A stretch of DNA of 64,000 nucleotides from Cinnamomum chago. Taxonomy: Eukaryota; Streptophyta; Magnoliopsida; Laurales; Lauraceae. Made by a program: the position numbers and the translations under genes. The notes beneath the pieces are model-generated. The model saw only the letters and a list, made by a program, of their open reading frames with translations, made no database searches and was not told the DNA's origin. The stretch is from the NCBI GenBank assembly GCA_038049695.1, contig CP142461.1, positions 27,535,001 through 27,599,000 on the forward strand, written 5' to 3'. Positions 33,995-44,458 of the stretch are shown here, in pieces. Each line of letters begins with the position of its first letter. Position 1 is the stretch's first letter.

Positions 33995-34575
33995 TTAAGC
34001 GCCGATACAATGGTGGAGGCTGATAGCAATGAAAGTAATCAAGGAATCTTGCACACTACAGAATTCCTTAATACATTAAATGTTTGTGGATTGCCAAATC
34101 ACCGTCTCGACCTCAAAATTGGAACTCCGATAATGCTAATTCGCAATCTAAATTAGTTTATTGGGTTATGCAATGGAGCGATGCTTATTATAAAGGAATT
34201 GAGACACAAGGTAATAGATGCAGAGATAATTACAGGAATAAATATAGGAGAATGTGTCTTCATACCACGCATTGTAATGTCAATGGTTGTAGAGAATGGC
34301 CATTTATACTGAAGAGAAGACAGTTTCCAATAAAAGTTGCATTTGCTATGACAATTAATAAAAGTCAAGGACAAACACTACAAAAAATAGGCCTCTATCT
34401 CCTTAAACCCGTCTTTTCTCACGGCCAACTATATGTAGCTATTTTCAGAGTCACAAAAAAATTTGGACTGAAAATATTACTAAAGAAAAATGATGGCATC
34501 CCTCTTGGCTATACAAGACATGTTGTAAACAATGAAGTGTTGAATGAAGTAAAAAGGCATTCCACGAACTCATAA
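33995..34575 (+). pseudogene. Helitron helicase, fragment 4 (C-terminal helicase motifs)
   Basis: Picks up at LSADTMVEADSNESNQGILHTTEFL, then the GLPNHRLDLKIGTPIMLIRNLN block, a one-base shift, and AFAMTINKSQGQTLQKIGLYL with VFSHGQLYVAIFRVTKKFGLKIL near the end. These are the last conserved helicase motifs (V and VI) and show that the protein was once complete. It ends near 34575 with a stop. Confidence 0.88.
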
Positions 34576-34699
34576 TAAAGGTAATTGTTTTTCCTTTAAA
34601 CCCTATAAAATATGTCATCATAATTCATATAATGCTTGTCGTTAAAAATGGATCATAATCTTTGTTCTTATTACTAGAGGATCTGAAAATCATTCAATC

Positions 34700-35290
34700 A
34701 TAAATGTCATCCAAGAGATATCATCGCCTAGAAGAACTCCACTATTTTTCTGATAGATGGCATATCAAAGTAAGGCTTAGCAGAGTTCTTGAAGATAGAG
34801 ACTATCATACAAGAAAGGGATCAGGAAGAATAAATAAACTTATTCTTATTGATGAAAAGGTAAAAAAGTAGTTTGCATAGATTTGTTATTACATTAAATA
34901 TTTAATATTAAATCTAATTTAATTTCTGTTTTCTATTTTTAAATTACAGGGCGATCAAATTCTTTTGACATTATTTAATGACGAGATCCCAAAATTCGGT
35001 AACAACTTATGTGAGTGTAGTTGTTACACCATAAGAAATATTCGGTTAAACCAGCTTCAGATGCATACAATGTTGTCAAGCATGATTATCAGCTTTCATT
35101 GGCAAGAGATTCCTCAATCGTACAAATAACTTATGCATGTCATGAAAGTCCATTCATCAAGTATTACTTTGTTCCAATTGATACACTTCCATCTCTACTA
35201 AATAAAGTCAAATTTCTTCCAGGTATTACATGAAACGGATTTTGCTAAAATGGAAGAATGGATTGAATGAGCAATTCAAAAGCTAAGATC
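34700..35290 (+). pseudogene. RPA1-like N-terminal OB fold in Helitron 2
   Basis: Exon 34704-~34858 starts MSSKRYHRLEELHYFSDRW and has HIKVRLSRVLEDRD, ending at GATGAAAAG|GTAAAA. The intron ends TTACAG, and exon 2 starts at 34950 with GDQILLTLFNDEIPKFG. A frame change near 35030 leads to YSVKPASDAYNVVKHDYQLSL, typical of DNA-binding domain A of RPA70. It follows the helicase on the same strand, the gene order expected in a plant Helitron. The C-terminal zinc part seen in Helitron 1 is not found here before the copia LTR. Confidence 0.75.
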
Positions 35291-35299
35291 CATGCTCAT

Positions 35300-35750
35300 T
35301 TGTGCTTTGGGCCAGAAAAATCATGCCCATACAAGAAGATACCAATGGCCTAAAATAAAAGATGTTACCAACAAGAAAACCATAGATGAAGAATAGAACA
35401 TGGCACCTGCAGTTCACATGATGCACAACCAATCGACAATATTTATTAGGGTCCAAACATTTCTTAAATTGACCAACCCATCAACGACATCTTTAGGGTC
35501 GATTGGAAATTTAGTAGGTTAGATCTTCCAATCATCTCTTCCTTTAATCGAAAACTTGAACACTCAAGGAAGAATGAAGAAGATGAAGAGGTTATCCATG
35601 CTCAGGGTCGAATGCGACGCTCACTTGTTATTGCGAGGGTCGCAGTCGACCCTCAACACAGAAAATGAAGGTCGAATGAGACCACCAAAAAAATGGTAAA
35701 AAAGGTTACTTTTTCTGTATGGATTCCTTGTTTGGTGCACTACTGTCTAA
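35300..35750. repeat. Unassigned stretch with imperfect AGGGTCG...CGACCCT palindromes
   Basis: AGGGTCGCAGTCGACCCT at 35635-35652 has 7-bp arms and a 4-base loop. A weaker copy AGGGTCGAATGCGACGCT is at 35603-35620 and a half-site GAAGGTCGAATGAGACC is near 35668. No coding signal. It may be a remnant of another LTR or Helitron 3' sequence. Confidence 0.5.
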
Positions 35751-36120
35751 TGTTAGGGATTTTGTATATTGCAATTTGATGGATGCATTATCATTTTAGC
35801 ATCATTCGAATTTTCACACATGCATTGATTTAGAAAATCTTGAAATCTTGATTTACACATGCATTTTTTTCAGACTTGTAGGAATATTGATTTATGCATT
35901 TTTTGATTTTAAACTTGGATGCATTTAAATTTGAAAAGGAGTTTTATAAATCAAGCTAGCCTATGTTTTAAATCTTTCAAACCATTTTAGGCTTTTTATG
36001 TTTCATGTTTTTAATTCTCTTAGTTTGATTTAAATCATGATTCCAAGCCTGATTTAATGGTCTAAAAGTCCCCACAAGAAATTATCTTTTAATATGCTTT
36101 TTTGGGGAAATTGGTCCCTG

Positions 36121-36246
36121 GGCCTGGGTCGACCGAGCACATTGCAGGTCGATCGGGAAAGAGCCGTTGGAGCTTTTTTTTTCAAACGGTCAGATTTATG
36201 ACCGTTGAGCCCAGGTCGACCGGGGAAAGGTGCAGATCGACCGGGG
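36121..36246. repeat. GGTCGACC palindromes and a hairpin upstream of the copia TATA box
   Basis: GGTCGACC at 36127-36134, GGTCGATCGG near 36147, CCAGGTCGACCGGGG at 36211-36225 and GATCGACCGGGG near 36235. Between them AACGGTCA GATTTA TGACCGTT (36185-36206) is a perfect 8-bp inverted repeat with a 6-base loop. All lie within 150 bp upstream of the TATA box. Confidence 0.85.
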
Positions 36247-36269
36247 ACTCTCAAGAACTCAATTTTGAG

Positions 36270-36276
36270 TATAAAA
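36270..36276 (+). promoter_or_regulatory. TATA box of the copia solo LTR
   Basis: TATAAAA in TTTTGAGTATAAAATGAGG, located about 520 bp into the LTR and 25 bp after the last palindrome. Confidence 0.7.
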
Positions 36277-37096
36277 TGAGGTTCATTCCTTTGGAAAAGA
36301 AGTTGAAAAGGAGAGGAACTAAGAGCCACTCTTGAGGAGTTTGGAGACAAGGAAAAGGGGAATGAACTAAGAGAGACCAAAGGATCATTAGTAAAGCTAA
36401 AGCTTGGATCAATGAAGTTAAATATTTAAGTAAGCTTTACTTTTATTAATCATATGTTATATGCTTTGTTTAAATTATTGGTAAATGAATTTTAGCATGA
36501 TAACTATGATGTGTTGAATCCATTCTTCATTTAATTTTTGATCTAAGTTGGATTGGATTCTTCACCTTGATTTCAAACCAAGTTTGTTTTAAAATCTTCT
36601 TTAATCATTCTTAGCCAAAATCTTTGATTTCTTTTATAGCATGATTCATTTACTTGGTTGAATCTTTATTTGTTGTTTCCATTCATTTGAACCTTAGTTA
36701 AATTAGTTTGGTTTTGAAAACAACATTGCACATGCATCACATGTTTAGAGTTAATTAGTTTCATACAACTTGTCAACCTTTGATTTTCATTTCATCAACA
36801 AGTTTGTATTCATACATGTGATTTGCATTTCACTTCAATCAAAACTTTTTATGTGCCTTAAACTTTTAAATGCTTTGAGCATATATTGATTGAGCTTACT
36901 TTTTAACTTGATTGAAGTTATCACACACACACACACACACATCATGAGCATACACCTTTGCATTCATATAGTGTTTGTGTGAGTTAGATTTTCAATTTCA
37001 TATCCGCCTATTTTAGAGGCATTGTAATTGAGCTTAAATTGTATCTCTTTTAGTGTTTGTGTAGACACTACTTTGAGAGAAATTATTATTCTTCTA

Positions 37097-37266
37097 AAGG
37101 TTATTGCTTAGCCTAAGAAAAGCATAGTGTAGAGGTTATTGCTTAGCCTTGGAAAATCATCTAGTAAAGGTTATTGCTTAGCCTAGAAAAACACATTGAT
37201 AGGTTGTTGTTCAGCCTAAAAAAACTTAATTGTAAAGGTTATTGCTTAGCCAATTGAAAAGCATAG
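37097..37266. repeat. Five tandem copies of a 33-36 bp unit in the copia LTR
   Basis: Each copy begins GGTTATTGCTTAGCC (one is GGTTGTTGTTCAGCC) and continues with an A-rich tail, at about 37097, 37131, 37166, 37200 and 37236. Repeats of this type are common in the R/U5 part of Sirevirus LTRs. Confidence 0.85.
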
Positions 37267-37517
37267 ATAGTGGAAATCCAGTGGGGTGTTGGATCACAAG
37301 CCGGTAGTGGATGTAGGCATTGAGGCCGAACCATTATAAATCATTGTGTGATGGTGCATGCTTTGTGGTGATTGTTTTTGTTAGCTTCCGCATTTTATTT
37401 TATAATCAACACTTGTGACTAGTTAATTTTAAAGAAGTTAAAATTTGTCATAATTGGTCACTAATTTGTGGCTCACCCTATTCACCCCCCCTCTAGGGTT
37501 AGGATCCCGGACTTTCA

Positions 37518-38516
37518 GCTAAAGTTCCCTATTTAGTGCAGTGGCCATTTAAAGTTATTTTTTTGGTAAAATCCCCTATATCTTAACTCACTTCTTTTTA
37601 ACTTTATGATGTTTGTTTGCCAAGGAATAAAATAGAAAAGGGCTTAAAATTGCTGAGATTTTACTTTAATTGTGTTTGAGCGCATTGTTGGGGAAAAATA
37701 AAGCGAACCTGTTGCTGAGTTGGATTCTACATTCTAGTCACTCACCCTACTTCAAGTTTCTGTAGAGGGAGAAGGGAGGGGAGAAAATAAAATTTTAAAG
37801 TAATCTTGTCTATTATGTTCTACTAAACTCAATTACATCCACCAATATATAAAAAAAGTAAAGGAAAAATTGCTAAATAAAATTCTTAACTTAAATATTA
37901 AACACACTCCTAATCAAATAAGCAAACCTAATTAAATAAGAAAAGCAATATAATTCTAACTTGCATAGCGCCACCAGCCTAACCCCTTTAGTGAGTGTGT
38001 TGAGTTAGCGATGACTCCAACAATTACCACATTCAACTATAATATCTCATTTTACTCTTATTAGAGAAAGTCGCTTATCCCTTTTAATTTGCTGCAATAA
38101 CCTTGGCCCTACATTCGAACCACTACCCTTCTCCACCACTACAAGTGGCTTCCTTGTCGAGTTAAGGAGGGATGGGGTTGAATATACAGCCAAGATGGAT
38201 TATTTATTGCGCCAATGCAGTGAGAATGGTGAGGGAAAATAAAGAGGGGGAACTGTTGGGACCAGATCGAGAGCATAGAGACACCTACAAAAGAAGTGCA
38301 GGGTTGGGGAAGGCCCTAGTAGACAAGATGACAAACACAATTGACCAAACTAAAGGTACAACAGCCATCCAAACAAAAAAAAATCAATTGCAGTTTATTT
38401 CAACCCACTCTACTCTAACTTTATCCTGATTGGAGTTGTCACTTCTCTTCTACTCCTCCCCTCATGCAAACAAATAAGCTTTAAAGTCACACTTGACTCC
38501 TCTTCTACTCCTCTCC
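37518..38516. other. Unassigned stretch between copia LTR and Del-like LTR
   Basis: AT-rich, no motif-bearing ORF; the 85-codon ORF at 38172 is not recognised. Confidence 0.35.
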
Positions 38517-40795
38517 CGTAAGACCCCGACCCCTGATTTTTAGAATTATTGCTAATTAAGTTGTGGGTTAGCCCTTTAAGTGAGATTAGAGGTTGTTTGG
38601 CTATGTTTGTGAGTTAGAATAGCTTTTCATTAATTTTGGAAACTTTAGAGAGCCTTTGGACCTAACTTGATACTCGTATGGTCCTATGTGTCATGCGTGG
38701 TCATCTTGGGGAGGTTTTTCATGGTTCTTGAACATTTCCATTTCGGCTTCGTTTGACTGATCTCATCATTCCCTACAACTTTCATATTCACCCCTCGTCC
38801 CCATTCGAAGCACCAAAAACTAGTTTTCCAATCGTCACTAAATCTGAGCCTAAATTCCGAGATTCCAGAACCATGTCAAATTTATACTTTTTTGGAAACT
38901 ATATTTTATGAGGACAATTTTTCCTTTTTCGCTGAATCCGTCAGAAGCCCAAAAATCAATGTTTTAGCCCATTCAAGTTTAAGTCGCGGTGAGGTCCACA
39001 CCCACCCATTATAAAAGGCTAGCCTCTCTTCTCCTCCTCCTTATCCATTCCAGCAAAAGTGAGAGAGCTCCAGTCCTCTCTTATTCTTCTTATTCTTCTT
39101 ATTCTTGCTTCTTCTCCTTCCAAATCAGCCCCAAACCCTTGCCAAGGAGGAAATTGAGCATGTTATCTTCTTTGCCATCTCTAGAGCTCTCCATAGAAAC
39201 CATTTTTATTCAAATCCTAGCCGAGCAGCCCCTTTTCACCAAGATCCTCTCAATCAGTGGTACTATGTGTAAGGGCTCCTTTCTATCCCTTGATATGTAC
39301 AATATCAGCCCTTAAGGATCAATTTCCCAGCCATGCTTGAGCCAATTCCAAGCCTTTCCTTATTTTCCAATTTCTAGGCTTCTAAGATGGGCATTTTGGG
39401 GGGTTTTTGTGTTAGGTGATATCTCTTAGAATTGGATTGATTATAGGCTTATTTGGGAGCATTGGAGAACAAGTTAAGGGACTGAAATCTGTTTGTTTTT
39501 TTCTAGCATTCCAATAACTTTGGGATTTTTCTAGATTGTTCCTATTCATTGCATTGATTTCATGTTTGATCTCTCTTAGATTCATGGTAATTTGTAAAAT
39601 ATTTTTTCACTTTTAGTATGTTGGGCTTTCTCTTATTTATGTGATTTCCTCTTAGTTTTCTCAAATTTTTGTTCATGTATGATGGTGTTTCTTTAATGGG
39701 AATTTGGAATTAATGGATTTGATTTAGTGCATGGTTCATGTGTTGGAATGGGTGTGGATTGTGGAGGATGAATGTTCGTTTAGAAGGGGCATTGGAGGCC
39801 AAATTTTATGCAGGAAATTCCATGGGAAGGGCTTAAGAGATTGAAGGGAAAAGGACAATAGAAAAGGGCGGAAAACCGAGACAGGAAGTGCCTAGCTCTG
39901 CTCGCTCGAGCGAGCAATGTTCCTAGGAGCGTGGCCCAGGCCAGTGAATAGGCTCACTCGAGCGAACTTTCCCCACTTGAGCAAACCCGTTTGCTGCCCC
40001 AGGTCTTGTGTGATGTTTGAAAATGGCTTTTAGCATCAGAGAAAGGGTTGTTTTGCTTTCTACCCGCACATATGGACCTGAATGGATATAGGCTGGTAGA
40101 AACGGGAGAGAATGAAGCACAAATGTGGGAATCCACCCGGAAACATGCTAAAACTTTGTTAATTGGACAACGTGGACTAGATGCTTGGAATGCCGCCGAA
40201 CTTCAAAAGCGCCAAATAATATGAGAAATCCGGCTTTCCAGGGTCCACGTGCAGTCTCAACCTGTCAACAAGACGTGTTTTTGGAAATTCATAGTTGTGG
40301 GATTCGCCCGAATGTACCTATTTTAATTTCATTGTTCATTTTTACTGATTTAAACTTCATTTTTTATGCTAATTCGATTCATAGTCTGCTAGATATTTAC
40401 CTGTTTTGGCTTTAATCGCCTAGTATTACTCGTGTTGACTAAAAATGATCGATTCTGTTATTTAGTTCGTTTTGACTAAAAACGACCAATTTTGTTTTTT
40501 AGTGTGTTCCAATGAGCTTTTATATGTACCTCGGGAGGACTACTCTTTATGTTCATGTGTGTGTATTTGACTTAGCTTGTTTGAGTAATTCCTCACCATG
40601 CTATGTGTGTTAGTTCCCCTTCAATTTGTGAAACGTCACCACTCAGCTTGGGCCACCTTGTCGGCTTGATCCACTGGCTTGGGGCCTTAATCTATTCTTA
40701 GCCAACTGCAGCTTGGATTTCTTAGTATATTATTTTGCTCGGTTCTTCGGCCGGTGCCTAGTGTGATGGCCAATTATATTGTCTTATTATATGTA
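38517..40795 (+). mobile_element. Third Del/Tekay-like LTR, interrupted by a Helitron
   Basis: Starts (T/C)GTAAGACCCCGACCCC and runs parallel to the solo LTR at 707. Matching blocks include ATTGCTAATTAAGTTG, CCCTACAACTTTCAT, CTTGG(G/A)CCACCTTGT(C/T)GG(C/T)TTGATCCAC and AATTATATTGT near the end. TATAAAA is at 39010-39016 and a CT-rich leader follows. The homology stops at 40795, where the CTAG end of a minus-strand Helitron begins. The remaining 0.8 kb expected from the 707 copy was not found to the right. Confidence 0.75.
39900..39985. repeat. CTCGAG-core palindromes in the third Del-like LTR
   Basis: GCTCGCTCGAGCGAGC at 39900-39915 is a perfect 16-bp palindrome. TCACTCGAGCGA at 39954-39965 and CCACTTGAGCAAACC near 39972 are decayed copies. 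The core matches that of the related LTR at 2059-2202, and the position relative to the TATA box is about 890 bp downstream. Confidence 0.85.
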
Positions 40796-42990
40796 CTAGC
40801 AACAAAGGCTAGTAAAATATATTAAATATTAATATATTATTTAATACACACAGTAAGTATGATAGAGGCATTGGGTCAAAATTGCATTTTTAAATACATA
40901 TAAAATTATATATTAATACATTCATAATGAGTATGTAAATTAGAATAAGCTAACTGAAAGAATATCTATTGAATTTAGTTTTAAAAAAACAGAGAAAGAG
41001 ATCACATGACATAACCATAACAACATTTCAAAAAAGAAATTCAACATCAAACCCCAAAAAAAAATTCTAAAAAAGCATAAAAAAATAAAAAAGAAATAGG
41101 TAATTACATTGAAAAGTGAGATCCTCCTTATCTACATATATAACTTAAACTGAAATGTTGTTCTCGTGTGGCTTTGCAAAACTCAAAACACCAAATTCCC
41201 ACTCTTAAGTCCAAACAAACACATTATCTGAATTACCCACATGAAGAAAACAACATTTCAACAAAGAAATTCAACATCAAACCCAAATATTTTTTATAAA
41301 AACATAACAAAGAAATGTGCAATTAAATTGGAAAGTGGCTCCTCCTTATTTACATATAAAACTCAGAATGAAATTCTATTCTTATGTGGCTTTACAATTG
41401 TACTAAAATAATTCTATTTGTTGACAATTTCTTATAATAACATGTCAGTGGTTGTCTTCATAGTGTTTGGAATTTCCTATATATCTTGTGAAATCTTTAA
41501 ATAAAAAAACCTAACTTTGTGAATTATCAATTTTAACCTACACAATTATTCAAACTCCAATTCTCAAAATGGAACGTGTGCTTGAGAATTTATGAATTCA
41601 CCTATCAAAATGGTAAAAGAGTGTAAACCGTCAATCTTTGATGAAATTATAGGATCTTTGATGAAATTGTAGAAAACAACAGATCATTAATTCAATGGAA
41701 AAAATGACGTGGATCATTAAAGTGATGACAAATAAACCTCGCATCGAAGTGAGGCGGTTGTTGATCTAACGGTGGAAAGTTCGAAATGTCTAAGAAAGTC
41801 GATCATGATCATTTATATTAATGGGAGAGACTCAACTCATTGTCTAAGTGACAAAAAGAAAAAAAACCTTCAATTCCTTGATCCGGTAGTAAAACAAATG
41901 TAGATGATCTATCCAAATGAACACCCCACCCAGCCCATTGTGTGAAATACTTTGTCAAACTGTATATTATCTTTTGGGCAGCACATTGTATATGGAACAT
42001 CTGTATAAAAGCTTTTTCTTTATAATATTCTGTTTAGGAAGATCCATTAAACTTCTAATAACATCATCATTGGCAATAAAATCTTTACAACCTCATTCTC
42101 ATAACAAAGTAGAAGAAAACAATTAAAAAGAGAAACTAATAAAAAAAAAGGGCAAGTCATATAGAGGAAACAAAACAAAAAATCACTCTAAATCCATGGG
42201 TATCAGAGTCACTGTCTCACTGTACCAGCATCTTCTGAAAGAGAAGGTGAGTCAGACACCGAATCAAACGACTCAAGGGAGGGGGACAAATCACCACCTC
42301 CGCCCCCACATATGTCCTCGATCATCTTCACCACCCGCCCCATTCTAGGCCATTAATCAGGCATCATGGCGGTGCAGACGGTCACGGTGACGATCTACAG
42401 CATTCCAACAATCTCTTCCTCAATGTCCTTGTACCTCATCAAATCCAGATCAAAAACTTCAGTCGTCCATTCCTCCCTGACAACCGACTGCCCTTGGAAG
42501 ATCGATCACTTGTTAAAGATGGAAGGCCCATGTATGGAGAGTCCCATGGAGATTGACATTCTAATGTCCTAGAGTTTCTCATTATTGCTTCCCTCTTTGG
42601 AAAGTTCATTTTGAGATTTGAAAAGTTGCTTTTGAATTTCTATAACTGATTAGCTTCCATCTTTAGGAAGTCTTTTTTGAATTTTGAAAAGTTGCTTTTG
42701 TGTTGCTATAATTGATTGATTTATGAGATGGTGGGATTATGGGAAACGATGGATTGAGGGAGAGATTATATTAGCTTAAAGAGATATTATAGGCCTTAGA
42801 GAGAAAGTTTAGGAGATTCAAAATGCATGCATGTACAAGTATCAAGTATTCCCATGTATTAGGGAGGAGGGATCGTTTGATGAACCTCACAGCATGCATT
42901 TTTTTTCTTGGGTATTTCTTCGAAATGAGAGACCTTTTAGGAATGACGTGGCTCCCTCCACAGCCCACCTCTCCTATTGTATTAATATAT
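40796..42990 (-). mobile_element. Helitron 3, minus strand, carrying a receptor-kinase gene fragment
   Basis: On the minus strand it ends ACTAGCCTTTGTTGCTAG|T at 40796, nearly the same as the 3' end of Helitron 1 (GCCTTTGTTACTAG|T). Here ACTAGC and GCTAGT form a 6-bp stem around CTTTGTT. The 5' part (about 42985 down to 42800, minus) reads TATATATATTAATACAATAGGAGAGGTGGGCTGTGG...CACGTCATTCCTAAAAGGTCTCTC, clearly homologous to the 5' ends of Helitrons 1 and 2. No TC start is visible because the CACTA element begins at 42999, perhaps inside the terminus. About 2.2 kb, with no Rep or helicase. A direct repeat of about 150 bp occurs at 41027-41195 and 41252-41400. Confidence 0.7.
42190..42553 (-). 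pseudogene. C-terminal fragment of an LRR receptor-like kinase carried by Helitron 3
   Basis: The minus strand encodes [30 protein letters not shown], two stops, then WPRMGRVVKMIEDICGGGG and a Ser/Asp-rich tail. In intact plant LRR receptor-like kinases of the atypical-kinase group (At5g58300-like), the kinase domain ends VVREEWTAEVFD(V/L)ELMRY(K/H)NIEEEMVQ(M/L)LQIAMACV...RP.M..VV(R/K)MIEDI. The match covers only the last 90 or so residues of the kinase domain. It lies in the same direction as Helitron 3, consistent with gene capture. Stops at the TAG after GML and the TAA after MMPD make it nonfunctional. Confidence 0.8.
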
Positions 42991-42998
42991 ATAATAAT

Positions 42999-43930
42999 CA
43001 CTACAACAACCTGCACTTTTACCAACGTTTTTTAGCGACGCTTTTCTAAATTCGTCGGTAAAGATTACTTTTTACCGACGTATATAATTTCATCGGTAAA
43101 GATAAGACTTTTACTGACATTTTTTTGGAAAACGTCGGCAAAAGTTCAATTTTATCATTAGCTTATTTTTCAGGGAAAATAAAAATCTTGGACTTTTACC
43201 AACGAAATATAAACGTCGGTAATAGGATACCTTTAGCGACGTTTTTTTCGAAAACGTCGGCAAAAGTCAATTTTAACATTAGCTTATTTTTTTAGGGAAA
43301 ATAAAAATCATGGACTTTTACCGACAAAATATAAACGTCGGTAATAGGCTACCTTTAGGGACGTTTTCTTTTTAAACGTCGGCAAAAGTCAATTTTATCA
43401 TTAGCTTATTTTTTAGGGAAAATAAAAATCATGGACTTCTATCGACGAAATATAAACGTCGGTAATAGGCATCCTTTAGCATCGTTTTTTAAAAAAACGT
43501 CGGCAAAAGTTCAATTTTACCTTCAGCTTATTTTCTAAGAAAAATAAAAATCAATGACTTTTACCGACAAAAAAAAATGTCTGTAAAAGTATTTTTATCA
43601 TTTTTATATTTTTATTTATCCTTTTGCCAACTTAAAAACGTTGGTAAAAGTATTATAATTTTTTATTTATTTTTCTTTTACCGACGAAAAAAACGTCAGT
43701 AAAGGTATTTTTATATTTTTATTTGATTTCTTATTTTCCCGACAAAAAAACACGTCGGTAAATATTTTAAATTTATTTTTCTTTCTTCTTTTGACAAGAA
43801 AACATGTCGGTAAAATTATTTTGATGTTTTTATATTTTTATTTTTTTGGCCGATGAAAAAAAACATCGGTAAAAGTATTTTATGTTTTTTTATTTTTATT
43901 TCTACTTTTGCCGAAGAAAAAAATTGTCGG
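42999..43930 (+). mobile_element. CACTA (En/Spm) transposon terminus with subterminal repeats
   Basis: Begins CACTACAACAACCTGCACTTTTACC. The next 900 bp are packed with TTTTACCGACG and its reverse complement CGTCGGTAAAAG (more than 20 variants), the subterminal transposase-binding type of array in CACTA elements. Part of it is built from about three tandem units of roughly 125-130 bp (43130-43500) sharing AAAACGTCGGCAAAAGTCAATTTTA and ATTAGCTTATTTTTTAGGGAAAATAAAAATCATGGACTTTTACC. The opposite end (TTGTTGTAGTG) and transposase genes were not found within the window, so the element is truncated or its right end decayed. Confidence 0.75.
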
Positions 43931-44338
43931 TAAAATTATTATTATTATTTTTTAAAATGCTATATTTGTTTTTTCAATATAATTTTCTTGTAAACCTATT
44001 TATACACCTGTATAAAAAAATTAACCTGTTCGTGTACCTATATTCATTCCAAAAAGTCTATGGAGCCTGATAGTAGAGCCCGATCCAAGCAGCTGGACCT
44101 CACGTTTAAAGAAATAGTTCTAGTGCCCGCCCACGATGAAATAGCCCGCCTGAAATTTGAGAGAAAGGGGAAAACGCAGAAAGGGAGGAGAAAGGGGAAA
44201 ACGATCAACCTCAACGATTTTCTCTCTGCAAATATGAGGAGGGCTCAACTCATCTCATCCTCTCTGCAAATCTCATGCACGGGAGCTCATCTCTTCCTCT
44301 CTCTCAATCTCGTGCGCAGATGCTCTCTTTCTCTCTCG

Positions 44339-44458
44339 ATCGCGAGGCGTTGCGAATCTCAGCTTGGTTGAACGTCCCCCATCTCTTCCTCTCTCTCGAT
44401 CGCGAGGCGCTGTGAATCTTAGCTTGGTTGAACGTCCGCCATCTCTTCCTCTCTCTTA
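44339..44458. repeat. Two tandem copies of a 60-bp leader-like unit
   Basis: Copies of GATCGCGAGGCG(T/C)TG(C/T)GAATCT(C/T)AGCTTGGTTGAACGTCC(C/G)CC...CTCTTCCTCTCTCTC at 44339-44398 and 44399-44458, with a third partial copy to the left. CT-rich sequence of this kind fits a 5' untranslated leader, perhaps of the GRF gene downstream. Confidence 0.8.

Larger units (their letters stand above)
18421..35300 (+). mobile_element. Helitron 2, decayed Rep/helicase-RPA Helitron with nested insertions (right end not found)
   Basis: It starts TATATATATTAAAGCAAAGGG directly after the CTAGT of Helitron 1 and shares about 1.0 kb of 5' sequence with it. Helitron-own sequence is 18421-19776, 22943-23843, 32796-33443 and 33995-~35300. 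The gaps are a solo LTR, a 9-kb LTR element and a MITE, each with TSDs. Gene order is the end of the Rep region, Pif1-like helicase, then RPA, the usual plant order. No CTRR end was recognised before the copia LTR at 35751, so the 3' end is uncertain or lost. Confidence 0.75.
35751..37517 (+). mobile_element. Sirevirus-like Ty1/copia solo LTR
   Basis: 1767 bp, TGTTAGGGATTTTG...CCCGGACTTTCA. The flanks TCTAA (35746-35750) and GCTAA (37518-37522) are a 5-bp duplication with one mismatch. The U5 end GGCTCACCCTATTCACCCCCCCTCTAG is characteristic of Sirevirus (SIRE/Maximus-type) LTRs. No second LTR or tRNA-Met primer site follows, so it is a solo LTR. TATAAAA is at 36270-36276; GGTCGACC palindromes lie just upstream, as in other Sireviruses. 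A CA microsatellite is at 36922-36941. Confidence 0.75.

Noticed and set aside
44060-44371. 103-codon ORF MEPDSRARSKQLDLTFKE
   Set aside because: No known motif; it ends in CT-rich leader-like repeats.
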